This document shows positions 44,501 through 54,890 of a stretch of DNA of 64,000 nt, in pieces (the stretch's first letter is position 1; the number at the start of each line of letters is the position of its first letter). Source of the stretch: Ornithodoros turicata (Eukaryota > Arthropoda > Arachnida > Ixodida > Argasidae); assembly GCF_037126465.1 (NCBI RefSeq), contig NC_088204.1, positions 78,429,807 to 78,493,806 on the forward strand, read 5' to 3'. A program made the translations under genes and the position numbers. The notes beneath the pieces were generated by a model. The model saw only the letters and a list, made by a program, of their open reading frames with translations. It had not been told where the DNA came from and searched no databases.

Positions 44501-47500
44501 CGCCACGCATTACGGGTAGGTACTGGTAAGACGTCATTACAGAAGACAGACAACGTCATACACATACACTCTTAAAAATGAACTTCACCGCATAGCACGC
44601 TGCTAGCCAACCATCATCTCTAATGATATCGTTATCTGCCCTGATTTGTTGAAAACGGGGGGCGTACGCCTTTTTTGTGACAATTATGAACAGCATAAGT
44701 GTCACAGAAAAGGCGTACGCTCCCCGTTTTCAACAAATCAGGGCAGATAACGATATCATTCGAGATCATGGTTGGCTAGCAGCGTGCTATGCGGTGAAGT
44801 TCATTTTTAAGAGTGTAGTTCTGAAAATGGCCACGCCCATGGTTGGCGTGTTGTAACGTCTTTGGATCTCAGGGAGTAAAGGCCGTACACTAAAGGTCAC
44901 CGACTCGAAACCCTAGGTCGACTCCGATAAGTGGAGGAAAGATGCATCAACTCAACTAGAGGAGCCACCGGGCTTCAGGGACACACCAGCGCTATACAGT
45001 GTAGTACCCGAGGAAAGCGCGAATTACTTTCACTGCCCGGAGACGTTTTGAGTCGTGGTCAGTGTTTGAATTACAAAAGCGGACTCGAGGAACAGCTCGA
45101 GTGGAGGGCCGAATCCAGGATCGCTTAGGCGTACGACCATAGGTTTATTCAATATTCTGGAAGGGAAAAAAAAGACACTTGAAAACAAAAGAAAAACGCT
45201 GGTCAAGCTCGCAATTATAACCTCATACTTTCTGGTCACTTACAGCGAAGTGCTAGAGACACCGGTAGACATCGGTGCTAAGTCCTACTGAGCCGTAAGG
45301 TACATGCTCAGTGAAGCGTGGCGGCAGAAATGGCGAGGACGACAACTATATACAGGCTTTGCGGCCAGTCCGTGTGATCGTCGTCCTTGTCTTTATTTCT
45401 CGCCGCTCTTCACTGAGCAGAGCTACTAAGCCATATATCTTATGACACGTTTTCAGAGTTCTGTATGAACCTACTGTGCACCCTGACTGTGGGTCCAATC
45501 CTGGGCAAGCTCGTGGGCCACTTGCTGGCGTTCCTTCTCATCACTCTGTCTCAAGACCTGCCGATTTGTTTTGTCGTGTCTCTCGTTACCGTGTTTGGAA
45601 CGTGGGCCTTTTCCGAGACCTTTCTTTATGGGGCCGGAGTCACCACCATAATCTCTTTGGCGCTGACGACCAACGCTTCTTCGGCGTCGACCATCTTGAA
45701 CCCAGTCGTGCTTCGAAAGTGCGTATATTTAGTGGCGTACGCAACGACTTTAACGGCGCCGTGCAACCTCACCTACAGTGGGTCTTTTCTCGATGCAGGT
45801 TCTGGATGCTGCTGCGCTTTGGATTCAACGTGATCATCGTCTTTATAACATCGTACAAGATCGGTCGGGACACGAGACCTTACCTCTCATCGAAAGACAT
45901 GATGAGCCCCATCAATGCTTACGTCGCTAAAATCGGTGTTAGGTAATCAATCAATCAGGTAGTCAAGTAACGCCGAGACGCCACGTGGGTCAATTGTTTT
46001 GCAGGTTTATCACAACCATCGTGCTGTACCCGGCCCTTGCGACGGTGGGGTATGATTTGACCTGGCAACAATGTCTCATCGTTGCTTGGGCCAACTTCAA
46101 AGGCGCCCTTATGATTGGTCTTCGCTTATCTAAGACATTTCCAAACCTCGATCTCGTTTTTGCGCTCAAGGTATTGAGTTGAATATCACCTTCAGCAGTA
46201 GTCTATAGGTAGAATCCACTTGAATGCACTTATTGAATGCCCTACGCAGGAAGAGTTCGTGAGACTGGGTACATTATTCCTGGTGCAGCTCCTCAATACA
46301 ACGACGCTACCGAAGCTCATGTCCATGCTTGGTAAGGAAAGCGTAATGCCCACCTCTACTCATGCCTACGTTGTGCGGCAAAGGCGAGACACACGCGGGG
46401 ACAGGCACGACATCTGGGGGGAGATTCAAGCAGCGTCGCAGTCACAGGAGTGACACAAACCCGCCATTATTGTAACTACCCTCAAGCGGGTGCCTTTGGC
46501 AAAACTGCCATCTTGTCCTGGTCGCACGTAATAGAAAACATCATTTTGAGGTCATGTGACTTTGTTTGCATGTCGTTTTGACGCTTACCGACATATTTCC
46601 GTCGTGATAACGCCAAGAGATGAACGTATTTTGCCAGCGTAAACTATGCGGTGCTTCTTCCGCAACATTGAAGCACATTTCTCCTTAGGTTAAGTACATC
46701 GTATCCTTCGCGTATGCGTTCGCCCAGCAGGCTTTCGTCTGCGGAGCAATACATTGGATGCCACCCCTGTGGTCGTAGTTATTGAAGTCGTGTACATTGC
46801 AGGCCTGACGACGTTGTCAGACGTGGAGAAGGCCAACATGAACATGGTGATTCTTGCCCTCCGGAACACTGCTCGTTCCTCCATCAACTTTCAGCGTAGG
46901 GACAAGAAGTTCTCCGGGGCTGATTGGAAGTGGATTCAGATCCACACCTACATCGAGAATCCTTACGCCGGTGCCGAAGAGGAAGAGCATGTTTATGTAC
47001 GGCTGTTCACTTTTACGTTGCTCACTTATACACTTGGACACTTCTTGCTCACGACTTGTAGATTGAGGCCGATCCTGCGCCGGGGCATTTAAAATGAATG
47101 AGCTGCGAGAATGTGGCGTTGGCAGAGCAGTTCGCAGATGTCTCCTTCGTAGCGTGACGTATTCCGGTGTCGTCCGCTAGGCAACGTCCGCAGACGATGG
47201 CGCAGATTATCGTATGGCGTAATGCACAGACGATATCAAAGATGTCGTCAGTCATAAAGTCACTGTACTATATCCTTCCCATTATCCATAGTAGTCATGT
47301 CAAGGTGGAAAGAGGCGTCCGGTCCGCCCAAGGTAGCGGGGTGCCAGGCGGATCAAAGGAGTGGGAAGGGTCCGGATGTCCTGACGTCACTCAATTTCTG
47401 TCGTTACATGTAGTTTCAATTGACCTCAGGCAGTGATGCTGTCCAAGGCAGGACACCCCGCCCCTCCCCCTTTTTTAAAGGCAGATCATGGATCCTGCCT

Positions 47501-50500
47501 CTGGCCTCAGGTCTACGGAATGGACAAGAACTGTCACATGATTTTACTGCGCATAGGCTACTTTCCACGGAAAGGGAAACAGCAATGTCGATAATGTTCC
47601 GGGCTTACAATGGATGTTGCGTGATTATTCCAGGAACACACGGACACGTACGTCCCAGCAAGAGTTTACCGTAACGCAGCAGCTCGAAAGGCCAGCTCCA
47701 GCATTTTGAGGCTGCAAAAGGTACTTATTAATCAAACTATTAATAGAACAAAACAGTTGCAGAAGTAGTTGAAGCGGAGGATAGCTAAAAGGTTGGTCTT
47801 CTTTGTAAGTACACTCCAGTGTCTTGATCCCCCTACGCGACTCGCAAGCATCACCAATCCTTGAGCCCGTGCAGCTCAATCCAATCCAATCCAATGCGTC
47901 AGTGACAAGTGGGAATCAATGCCCTAATTTTCTTTTAGGTGTGCTACAACAAGCAGTACGAAAGTGGCATGATTCACAAAAAGACCAAGACCACAATCCT
48001 GGCAGCGCTACAGTATCCAATGGAGAAAGAAACGTAAATTTGCCACCTTCGATATCCCATCCACGATGTTTATATGCCAATTCGGCCTCTGATTTTAGCA
48101 TTTCTTTGCAGATATCTCAACTACCAAATGATGCAGCCCTACATAACCTTACCAGAATGGATTTATAAGCTGGTAAGTGGCACGCCAAAATTTACCGTGA
48201 AATACGCATTGCCATTTGACAATTTTTGTCTGAAAATAACACCTGTAAGCCGTGCAGGCAGAACTGAGTAAACATTCGAAGGACAATAATGAAATGTTCA
48301 GTAAAAGAAGGCTAGACCTACCTGTGCGAAAAATGCCCCGTAAGCTGGCACAACGTTGCCAGCAGTACTGGCAGACGACTTCAGAAAATCCCACAGAGTT
48401 GAGAGCAGCTTTCAAGTATGGAAACTTGGTTATCATCGGAAAGGAGGAGGCCTCCAAACTGTTCGGTTTCTCCCCTTTCGACCGATGCTCCACGAGGTGT
48501 CAAGATCGGCGAAAAGGAAAGTGGAGGTCTGTTCTCCCTTCCTTGTGACAATCTCCAAGGCTGCGATGCGTGCTCAAGGAGCGCTGGGGTTTCCTGAAAT
48601 CGTCTATTAGGCCAATGTCACGCTCATCTTACCCTGCAACATGGAACGCATTATCGCAATCGCATGCATCGGTAATGAGCGGTGAGTGTCATGCTTCTGC
48701 CATCGCCTTGCAGAAATTGCTGGTGCAAAAGTTCGCTGGCTTTGAGGCGATTGAGAAGCGCCGTTGCATATCTCGGTCCCACTTTGAGGACGACGAGGAA
48801 GAGATCCCGGAACCGATGCATCTTCTCTGTGCCATGGTGAAAGAAGGCTGGTACCACGTCCTGGTAGGCTTCGTGGCCCTCGGATTCTCTCTGCTCTTGG
48901 CAGGGATGGCAATTTATCTGGATCAGAGCCGCTCTGGACGAGGCTACACCATGTCGCTCATCGTTACCATACAGGGCATCTACGTGCTCATCTACTCTCT
49001 AGAAATGGTCCTGACGGTACGCAATCTGCTTGCAGGCATCAGCCTACTTGAACAAACGTATGAACAATGAGGCTTGTGTAGTAGTACCGCACAAATGCGC
49101 GTTGAGTACACAGCAAACAAACAACTAAGCACATGCTTGTGGTCCAGACATCGATGCAGAGATCGATGCGTTGTCTTGAGGCATTTTGCTATCATTCGAA
49201 GGTTGAGGATTCAGTACGTTGCTTTTCCCGTACAACAGTTTAACGTATTCTCCTGCGCTGACCACGACAGTTAGCTCAGTCGCACCGCTGACATCTGACG
49301 CGCTTCCAGCTGGTCCCTGTGATTATTACTGCAACCATCTGAGCAGTAGTGCATACTTCATAGTCGCACTCTTGCCTCACTTTTGTACTGCATCGCTTCG
49401 GAGCTGTGACTATGAGCAGTCTACAGAGCTGGAGTAGGGGGTGGCGGGGGTTACCATGGCGACCCGGGCAGACGTCGGGGTCTGCATCTGTAAGTGGTAA
49501 CAAGGCGACCTAAATGGTTCAACCCTGCCACCTCCTTGTCTTCAGCATGGTCACACGGTCCACACGGCCATGTCTCTGGTAGGCTACCGTTGCATGTTAG
49601 CACTGTGGATTTCCTACACGTCTATACCTTGACGACTCGTGCAGACTTCTCTTCGCTCACCGCGCAGGTCTACACGTACAGTGGCACATTACGAGTGGGC
49701 AAGGACGCTTGGAAGCAAGTGGACGTCACCCTCTTCCTGCTGGTGGTGATAGAATTCGTGCTCATCAGCCTCGTCACCATTCAAACGACGAAACCCAGTC
49801 GGGCATACGCGCTGTTTCTTCAGATCAGCTTCATAACACTCATCGCTTGTCGGACCATCAAGACCCTGCAGAAACGAGTGGTACGTTGTCACGTTGTGCT
49901 TTGATCTCGTGACCGCATCTAAGCGATATCAGTCTTCAATGCGTCTCGTGGAAGCATGCATATGATATGCTCCTTAATCAGACGCACATTAATCAGCCTG
50001 TGCAGCATTTGTTGAATGGGCGTTCTGTATGGTGGTTTGGTATAGGTTGTAATATTGTTGTACGATACAGTTGTTAAAGACGCAGTCGACCACGGCAAAT
50101 AACGATGCCACTCGCTTCAACCCCGCGTAACTATTGTTACTGACGTGGGTGGGGTCGACAAGCCAAAAGAAACTGCCGAAGTAAGATACAGTCAAAGCAA
50201 GTTGAAAAGTAAAACTGTGGTCTTTAGCGTCTCGTTGAGCACTAGTAAGCTACTGAATGTTGTGAATACAGTAACTGTGACGTAAGAGCCCTTCATGGTG
50301 CCGTATCAGGTGATGTTTCTCTGGGTCCTGGACTTGTTGGACGGCGTGTTGAACAGGAAGCTTTTCTACGCGTACGATCTGAGCTGGGCGTACATCACCG
50401 CCGAAGATGAAGCCATGGCTAAAGTCTTCCGCTTTGTTCCAACGCCGCTGCTTGCGCTCATGATCCGAGAGAACAGCGGCTACAATAAGTTGCAGGTACA

Positions 50501-53161
50501 CCGCTTGATTTCGGCTCGCCCTAGCTTTTTACTGCGTGACTTATGCGTGACCACTGTTCTACATTCCCTCTAGACCTTAAAGAATGTTGTTGACATTCAA
50601 CAACGATACCCGAACATCGAGGTATCGACGAAAACGCGCCAAGCGGCACGAAGGATCCTCAACAAGGCCCTCGATGGCCTCAAGGAGCTACACGAAGGCG
50701 GTCTTCTGGACGACAAGCAGTACAGCCTTCTATATGGCGTACGTAATCCGTCTACATACCCTGTTGGTTGCGAAGAACCTTAGCTGCGGTACGGTTATTC
50801 TGTTACGATGTCTTGCAGTTACTTTGGCATCACTATGCCATATTGTTACTGTTCATGTCATGTATGCATGTCATGTCACTGTCATGTCTACCACTGACGC
50901 AAGCATCTGAGAAACAGCCGTTGCCAGCATAGAACGCCTACTACCATTGACGTCATCCAAGACAGTCCGCTGCTCTGTTCTGGATTGCCTCGTCCTCGTC
51001 GGGGAACAGAGCTCGGGACCTTCCCATCTGTCTTTGTAGCGGCACGTCACCTGCGGTATTTGTACTGCTCTTTCAGAACTTGACGTGGATGATCCAGAAA
51101 GCTGACGGTATGCCCACCAACATCATTGTCGGAAATGCCCCCCTCTGCACCATGCTGAGTGTACCATGGCTCACAAGAGACGTAGTCCCCAGCCTCTTGA
51201 GGGTAGCACAGCTGTCGAACTCCTGGCGGCAGCAAAGTATTGACCGTGATATTTTTGTTCTAGTCCTTCTACCAGTTCTTCGAAGAAGGAAAGGCCTTGG
51301 TTGAACGTGACCAGATGCACCAGTCTGTTCACATCATCTGCTCAGGGATCGTTCGGGTACGGTATCATGTACAGAAAAGTACAATCTGGACAGTTAACTG
51401 GAGTCCATATAAGCGTTCCATCGCAGCGGCAATCGCCATCTACAGCCAACACACCACCTAGATAGAGAAAGCCTGATTACGCGTCGACGTGACGTAACTA
51501 AGACCCAATCAGGATCGTGTTTTCAACGGCGGGAGCCAATCGCGAATGTGCTTTCAGCGGTCGTAACCACGGAGACTAACCACCGTCGTCTGCGAGTAGT
51601 GAACGTCCCCGCGCGTACTAAATGGCAACGGTCCCATACCTTTCTCAATACTGATTTTTCTGGAAAGCGTATTGCGCTCTTTGTCTATACAGATTCAGAC
51701 TCATTCATCTGACAGGTTTCAAGTTAGCTGCAATCATTTGCGGGTTCTTGAATTCGCAGAAGGGCGAATCGCAGTAGCAGACGAATTCTGACTTGTCCGC
51801 GTAGCGAAGGGGAGAGGAGGCAATACGCAGGCCTTCTCTATCTAAGGTGGCGTTGCTACAGCACACCACGCAGAACACAATACAGCAGGCCGCGTTTATC
51901 GTATATATCCAATATCTCCAGGTGAGCGGCATAAATGAGGAACCGTGGAATCGCTCCGGCCACCTGAAGAACTCGGACTCTACGCACTACTACTTCAGCG
52001 AGGGTCCCTTCCAGGACTACTTAGTGGCACCGGAGACTCTTGGGCTGCTGGGATTCCTCACCGGCAAGCATTGCGTTTCGGACGCTTACTGCGAGACCGA
52101 TGTCGAGGTATGTCCCCATCACAGTAGCGCTCAACCTGACTCCTGAAAGCCCCCCCCCCCTCCATGTTTTTTTTTGCATTGTGCTTTTATGGACATTGCA
52201 TGGAATGTTGGCGGTGTACCCTGGTGATGAAACTCCCCAATCATCATTATCATCAAAGAAAGTTGTTGGCGTACTACATGACATTGCGTAGTAGGCGACA
52301 TGCATTCATTTGTTTTTGCGTTCTTATGTTACGCCTTCACGAAGTGTATTGAGCTTGTTCTTCGAGAGCTTCCGATCCCGGCTACGTCAGTGGTGGGACG
52401 ATCACGCCCTCCAGCGCACACGTGGAGCGAACCGCCTTTTGGCCGGGAAGACTCATGTACACCTTGCACGAAGTATGTAAAGCTTGTGTTTGCAAACATA
52501 TCGTTTCCCGCAGATGTGTTGCATACCGATGAACGTTATGACAACGCTGGTCGAGCAACACCCGGAGCCACCGAGCCTTGTCTATCGTATGTGGTTCAGC
52601 ATCGCCATTCGGATAGGTCTCGCTGTTCTGCTGAACCAAAAGTGCTACCAGGTAAAGAATCTATATTTTGAGTGTTTCCACCTGTGTCTTCTTTGTTGTC
52701 TTTGAATGAATTTCCACTCGGTCTATGATTGACAGGAATGGTCACATGACAAGCTGAAGCGGTTCTTGGAAAGCGGGATTATGCCGAACTTGTATTACGC
52801 CATTGACTTCTCCCTGGACGACGCCGTACAAGACGTCATCCTCGTACAAGGCCTAGTCCAGTGCGTAAAGACTCAAGAGACTTTTACCGGGCCGACGTAC
52901 ATTCCGCCAACAGTCCGCGATATGTTTCTACCGGTACGCACTGTGCATTGAACCCCCCCCCCCCCCCCCCTTAGTGTACCGCATTCGCAACATGTGTCCT
53001 CTCTATTCCAGGGCAATCCCCTGGAGAGGCCGAGACCCATCATGCTGATTACCACCATGATGCGATATCATCTGCCGACGGAGCTCGATTGGATGCACCA
53101 GTCACTGAGGCATTACGATTACATACGGAAGTCACGTAACACTCTCTCGAACACGGAATAG
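41540..53161 (+). CDS. SLC9C1-like: SLC9C-type (sperm-specific) Na+/H+ exchanger, 21 exons
   Basis: Twenty exons between 42976 and 53161, plus a tentative first exon at 41540, splice in consistent phases to about 1105 residues, close to the roughly 1180 of vertebrate SLC9C1. Order of regions: exchanger membrane domain (about residues 14-403), linker, four-helix voltage-sensor-like region (about 521-692), a helical region (693-851) and a cyclic-nucleotide-binding domain (about 852-990) before a C-terminal tail. SLC9C1 in animals is a sperm flagellar protein that couples voltage and cyclic nucleotides to intracellular pH. Recognisable segments include MVFTAAFSLRYHLF, IIMGEPLIGV, LYPALATVGYDLTW, LLNTTTLPKLMSMLG, LFYAYDLSWAYITAEDEAM and the CNBD entry FFEEGKALVERDQMH. 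The usual Asn-Asp transport pair after GESLL is not present. Exon coordinates are given in the exon entries. Confidence 0.88.
42575..42607 (+). mobile_element. SINE tail scrap next to a CA repeat
   Basis: GCCACAGTTGCTACGCGGCG is the SINE tail end; it directly follows a (CA)n run at 42540-42565. Confidence 0.5.
42731..42945. repeat. Partial foldback element, ACTCC/GGAGT-rich
   Basis: Begins CACTCTTGAAAAAGAGGGTG like the 6011 element and contains repeated GGAGAGTA and TTACTCTC motifs; the right end is not clear. It occupies the polypyrimidine side of the 42976 exon. Confidence 0.5.
42976..43230 (+). CDS. SLC9C-like exon 2
   Basis: Phases 1 to 1 (donor GACTCG|gtaagt). It encodes a helix VNIPIVAVVVALGFGAGFLV, then the exchanger helix with FLYMPTMVFTAAFSLRYHLF. 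An internal ATG at 42990 could be the start if exon 1 is not used. Confidence 0.8.
44099..44248 (+). CDS. SLC9C-like exon 3
   Basis: Acceptor ctgtttcag, donor TCCTCAG|gtacag, phases 1 to 1. It encodes FSTMLYVLYMFG and the LISLVTCSPEP region, where related exchangers read a TDP-type motif. Confidence 0.8.
44328..44438 (+). CDS. SLC9C-like exon 4
   Basis: Acceptor ctgtttcag, donor CATACG|gtatgt, phases 1 to 1. It encodes ILETIIMGEPLIGVTVVW, aligned to the GESLLND helix of CPA1 exchangers. Confidence 0.8.
44577..44815. mobile_element. TA-duplicating foldback MITE, copy 6
   Basis: Complete copy flanked by TA, in the intron between SLC9C-like exons 4 and 5. Confidence 0.88.
45278..45432. repeat. 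Foldback element in an SLC9C-like intron
   Basis: CTCAGTGAAGCGTGGCGGCA and the inverse of CGCCGCTCTTCACTGAG pair; GAGGACGACAA and CGTCGTCC also pair. It lies immediately before exon 5. Confidence 0.65.
45457..45718 (+). CDS. SLC9C-like exon 5
   Basis: Acceptor gttttcag, donor CGAAA|gtgcgt, phases 1 to 2. It encodes membrane helices with TVGPILGKLVGHLLAFLL and WAFSETFLYGAGVTTIISLA. Confidence 0.85.
45799..45942 (+). CDS. SLC9C-like exon 6
   Basis: Acceptor cgatgcag, donor GTTAG|gtaatc, phases 2 to 2. It encodes KFWMLLRFGFNVIIVFITSY. Confidence 0.8.
46005..46170 (+). CDS. SLC9C-like exon 7
   Basis: Acceptor gttttgcag, donor CTCAAG|gtattg, phases 2 to 0. It encodes TTIVLYPALATVGYDLTWQQ and WANFKGALMIGLRLS, matching the RG(A/L)-containing helix region of this transporter family; the usual GLRGA reads NFKGA. 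Confidence 0.85.
46250..46331 (+). CDS. SLC9C-like exon 8
   Basis: Acceptor ctacgcag, donor CTTG|gtaagg, phases 0 to 1. It encodes GTLFLVQLLNTTTLPKLMSM, the last exchanger helix. Confidence 0.85.
46803..46996 (+). CDS. SLC9C-like exon 9
   Basis: Acceptor acattgcag, phases 1 to 0. It encodes GLTTLSDVEKANMNMVILAL and the acidic loop PYAGAEEEEH. The donor is uncertain: VY|gtacgg at 46996 is used here, an in-frame alternative is H|gtttat at 46990. Confidence 0.8.
47939..48033 (+). CDS. SLC9C-like exon 10
   Basis: Acceptor ttcttttag, donor GAAAC|gtaaat, phases 0 to 2. It encodes YNKQYESGMIHKKTKTTILA, typical of the linker before the voltage sensor. Confidence 0.8.
48112..48172 (+). CDS. SLC9C-like exon 11
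   Basis: Acceptor ctttgcag, donor AAGCTG|gtaagt, phases 2 to 0. It encodes YLNYQMMQPYITLPEWIYKL. Confidence 0.8.
48714..49016 (+). CDS. SLC9C-like exon 12 (start of voltage-sensor-like region)
   Basis: Acceptor gccttgcag, donor CTGACG|gtacgc, phases 0 to 0, 101 codons. It encodes an acidic stretch FEDDEEEIPEP and two membrane helices (VGFVALGFSLLLAGMAIYL and IVTIQGIYVLIYSLEMVLT). Confidence 0.85.
49668..49880 (+). CDS. SLC9C-like exon 13 (S3-S4-like helices)
   Basis: Acceptor accgcgcag, donor CGAGTG|gtacgt, phases 0 to 0. It encodes WKQVDVTLFLLVVIEFVLIS, as in voltage-sensor S3, then an S4-like helix ending CRTIKTLQKRV with only a few basic residues. Confidence 0.85.
50310..50495 (+). CDS. 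SLC9C-like exon 14
   Basis: Acceptor cgtatcag, donor TTGCAG|gtacac, phases 0 to 0. It encodes LFYAYDLSWAYITAEDEAMA, strongly like the SLC9C helix after the voltage sensor (AYD..KGYV.GE). Confidence 0.85.
50574..50738 (+). CDS. SLC9C-like exon 15
   Basis: Acceptor ttccctctag, donor TATGGC|gtacgt, phases 0 to 0. It encodes YPNIEVSTKTRQAARRILNK and GGLLDDKQY, a coiled, charged segment matching SLC9C proteins. Confidence 0.85.
51077..51202 (+). CDS. SLC9C-like exon 16
   Basis: Acceptor ctctttcag, donor TTGAGG|gtagca, phases 0 to 0. It encodes GNAPLCTMLSVPWLTRDVVP, the segment leading into the CNBD. Confidence 0.82.
51264..51356 (+). CDS. SLC9C-like exon 17 (CNBD start)
   Basis: Acceptor gttctag, donor GTTCGG|gtacgg, phases 0 to 0. 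It encodes FYQFFEEGKALVERDQMHQS and IICSGIVR, the first beta strands of a cyclic-nucleotide-binding domain. Confidence 0.82.
51922..52107 (+). CDS. SLC9C-like exon 18 (CNBD core)
   Basis: Acceptor tatctccag, donor GTCGAG|gtatgt, phases 0 to 0. It encodes PETLGLLGFLTGKHCVSDAY followed by CETDVE. The canonical ligand-binding GE and the conserved Arg of the phosphate cassette are not evident; those places read GLLG and GKH. Confidence 0.82.
52205..52262 (+). mobile_element. LINE 3' tail scrap
   Basis: GTGTACCCTGGTGATGAAAC and TCATCATTATCATC match the 16120-16280 tail. It lies in an intron of the SLC9C-like gene. Confidence 0.4.
52514..52651 (+). CDS. SLC9C-like exon 19
   Basis: Acceptor tcccgcag, donor TACCAG|gtaaag, phases 0 to 0. 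It encodes MNVMTTLVEQHPEPPSLVYR, matching the helix after the CNBD barrel. Confidence 0.8.
52736..52933 (+). CDS. SLC9C-like exon 20
   Basis: Acceptor gattgacag, donor CTACCG|gtacgc, phases 0 to 0. It encodes DDAVQDVILVQGLVQCVKTQ and GPTYIPPTVRDMFLP. Confidence 0.8.
53012..53161 (+). CDS. SLC9C-like exon 21 (last coding exon)
   Basis: Acceptor tattccag, ends at TAG 53159-53161. It encodes RPRPIMLITTMMRYHLPTEL and a basic tail. Confidence 0.8.
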   Translation, partial: GNPLERPRPIMLITTMMRYHLPTELDWMHQSLRHYDYIRKSRNTLSNTE

Positions 53162-53182
53162 TCGTATGAAAGAGAATAATCT

Positions 53183-53188
53183 ATTAAA
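53183..53188 (+). terminator. Polyadenylation signal variant ATTAAA for the SLC9C-like gene
   Basis: ATTAAA lies 22 bases after the stop codon. No AATAAA was noticed nearer. Confidence 0.45.
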
Positions 53189-53699
53189 ATATTCGTGGTT
53201 ATCCCCTCGAAGCCGAGGACTGAGGTACTGTGCGTGGCTCTAATTCTGTAACTATACCGTAACTGTCATCTGAGGCAATGGACGAAGTGATGCGAAGGTG
53301 CTTTACGGACTGCGAAGGTGTGACCTAGTGCATGCAGCATACATTCGCTGGTAGGTAGCACAAAGTTCATGCTGAAGAGTTCATGCGTAGTGGCAGGTTC
53401 AGATAGGTCTGTGCGCAATTCCCGGGCACAGGACGTCTGCGGACTAATCAGTCTGTGCTCAATGGCACAGTTGGCACGCGGTGTTAACGTGCAATAAAAT
53501 GATGCCACTCAGCCACTCCATAGTCTAATCCACTGCGACGCACAGTGACGCAGTACGCTACATGACTGATGGAGCCTGTTGCTTCGATATGTGACACTGA
53601 TAAGAGACGTATCAACGGTAACTGGCGCAGCGTGCTTACGTCCTTAAACCACTGCAGAGGGTCGAACCGAAAATGTTATTGGTTTGGTTCGGGTTCAGC

Positions 53700-53978
53700 T
53701 CTGTGGCCGACTCGCGTGGCTCAGTGGTGACCAGGGCCTAGCGTGCTGGCCATGTCACGTCGAGGCTGGGAGGTGCCCTTGCTCGAATCCCGGTGCCAGA
53801 GCTGTGCTTGTTTTTTTTTCACCTTTGTTTTCCTGAGACGCTTTCAGACATACGTCGGCACAGTTCCCATAGAAGACAGCCCAGGACGTACATTCCCCAC
53901 GGCGTCAGGTCGTGACGTTGACCACCTCCGTGGCCGACAACTGCGAGCCCTTTCACCGTCACCACCACGGAAGGTAAC
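53700..53978 (+). mobile_element. SINE with a different tRNA-like head and related body
   Basis: Head GGCCGACTCGCGTGGCTCAG, B-box GCTCGAATCCC, body with AGACGCTTTCAGACATACGT and GTCGGCACAGTTCC, and a CACCACCACGG tail. This subfamily shares part of its body with the Leu-headed SINE. Confidence 0.75.
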
Positions 53979-54617
53979 TATACCGGTTCAAACCGGTTAA
54001 TTCAAAATTTTTTGGTTCACGAGCTTGTTCAGTAATAGCGAGTTTTAGTACACTGGAAGGAATCTACGAAAACGATAGGATAAATGAAGCTATCAAATCG
54101 AGACTTAGCATATGATGTCACCCGCGTCACTGGCATATCGAGCGTTGGCTGAGGCCCGCACAGTGAGTACCTCCGTCTCTATCTAGATCTCGTATCTCCG
54201 CAGAGCCAATATGGCCGCGAGAACCTCACTAACGGCGTCACTGTGCCGCGTTTTCGTGGGGATCCTCGTTTCGGTTTCGTTTCTGTTACAGTAAAAACTC
54301 ACATATTGGAATGAAAATGCGACTTACTTAGGACACACATGTCGTTTCCGTCATGCATTACCAGGAAATGTCAACGCTGGACATCCTCTTACACGTGGAA
54401 TGCCTTGATACACAATATAATGTGCGTATACTGCTCGGGATCACCCCACGACACGGTTCGTTCAGTGAACACCAGGGGGCGACTCCTAAGCTTCTCGACG
54501 TCAATGGATCTGCAGGGCGACGTACACTATTCAAACAGACGGTGGTGCTTGTGGAGCTGTTTGCCGTAGTCGTCCACGCTCAGAACATCACCACATGGCA
54601 TGGTGAATGCCATCCAT

Positions 54618-54735
54618 CGCACAGGAATGTGGAAAACGCCGGGCGTACGCCTAACATAGCTGGGGGCAGAACAATATGTCATTCGTGATGATGGTTGGCT
54701 AAGAGCGTAGTATGCGGTGAAGTTCTGTTTAGGGT
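54618..54735. mobile_element. Partial foldback MITE of the TA-type family
   Basis: Only the right arm remains, ending GATGGTTGGCTAAGAGCGT and ATGCGGTGAAGTTC. Confidence 0.55.
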
Positions 54736-54890
54736 TTTCCTCAGACGCTTTCAGACATATGTCGGCACAGTTCCCTTAGAAGTCGGCCCAGGGCGCACAT
54801 TTCCCCAGGGCGTCAGTCGTGACGTTGCCCACATACGTGAGGCCGACAACGGCAAGCCCTTTCACCATCACCACCAACACCATGTGTTTT
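54735..54890 (+). mobile_element. SINE body fragment (CACCACC-tailed subfamily)
   Basis: Contains AGACGCTTTCAGACATATGT, the GTCGGCACAGTTCC core and the tail TTTCACCATCACCACC. Confidence 0.7.

Noticed and set aside
48252..48548. Open frame after an acceptor-like site between SLC9C-like exons 11 and 12
   Set aside because: It ends in a stop codon and has no similarity to the family, while exon 11 joins exon 12 directly in phase 0.
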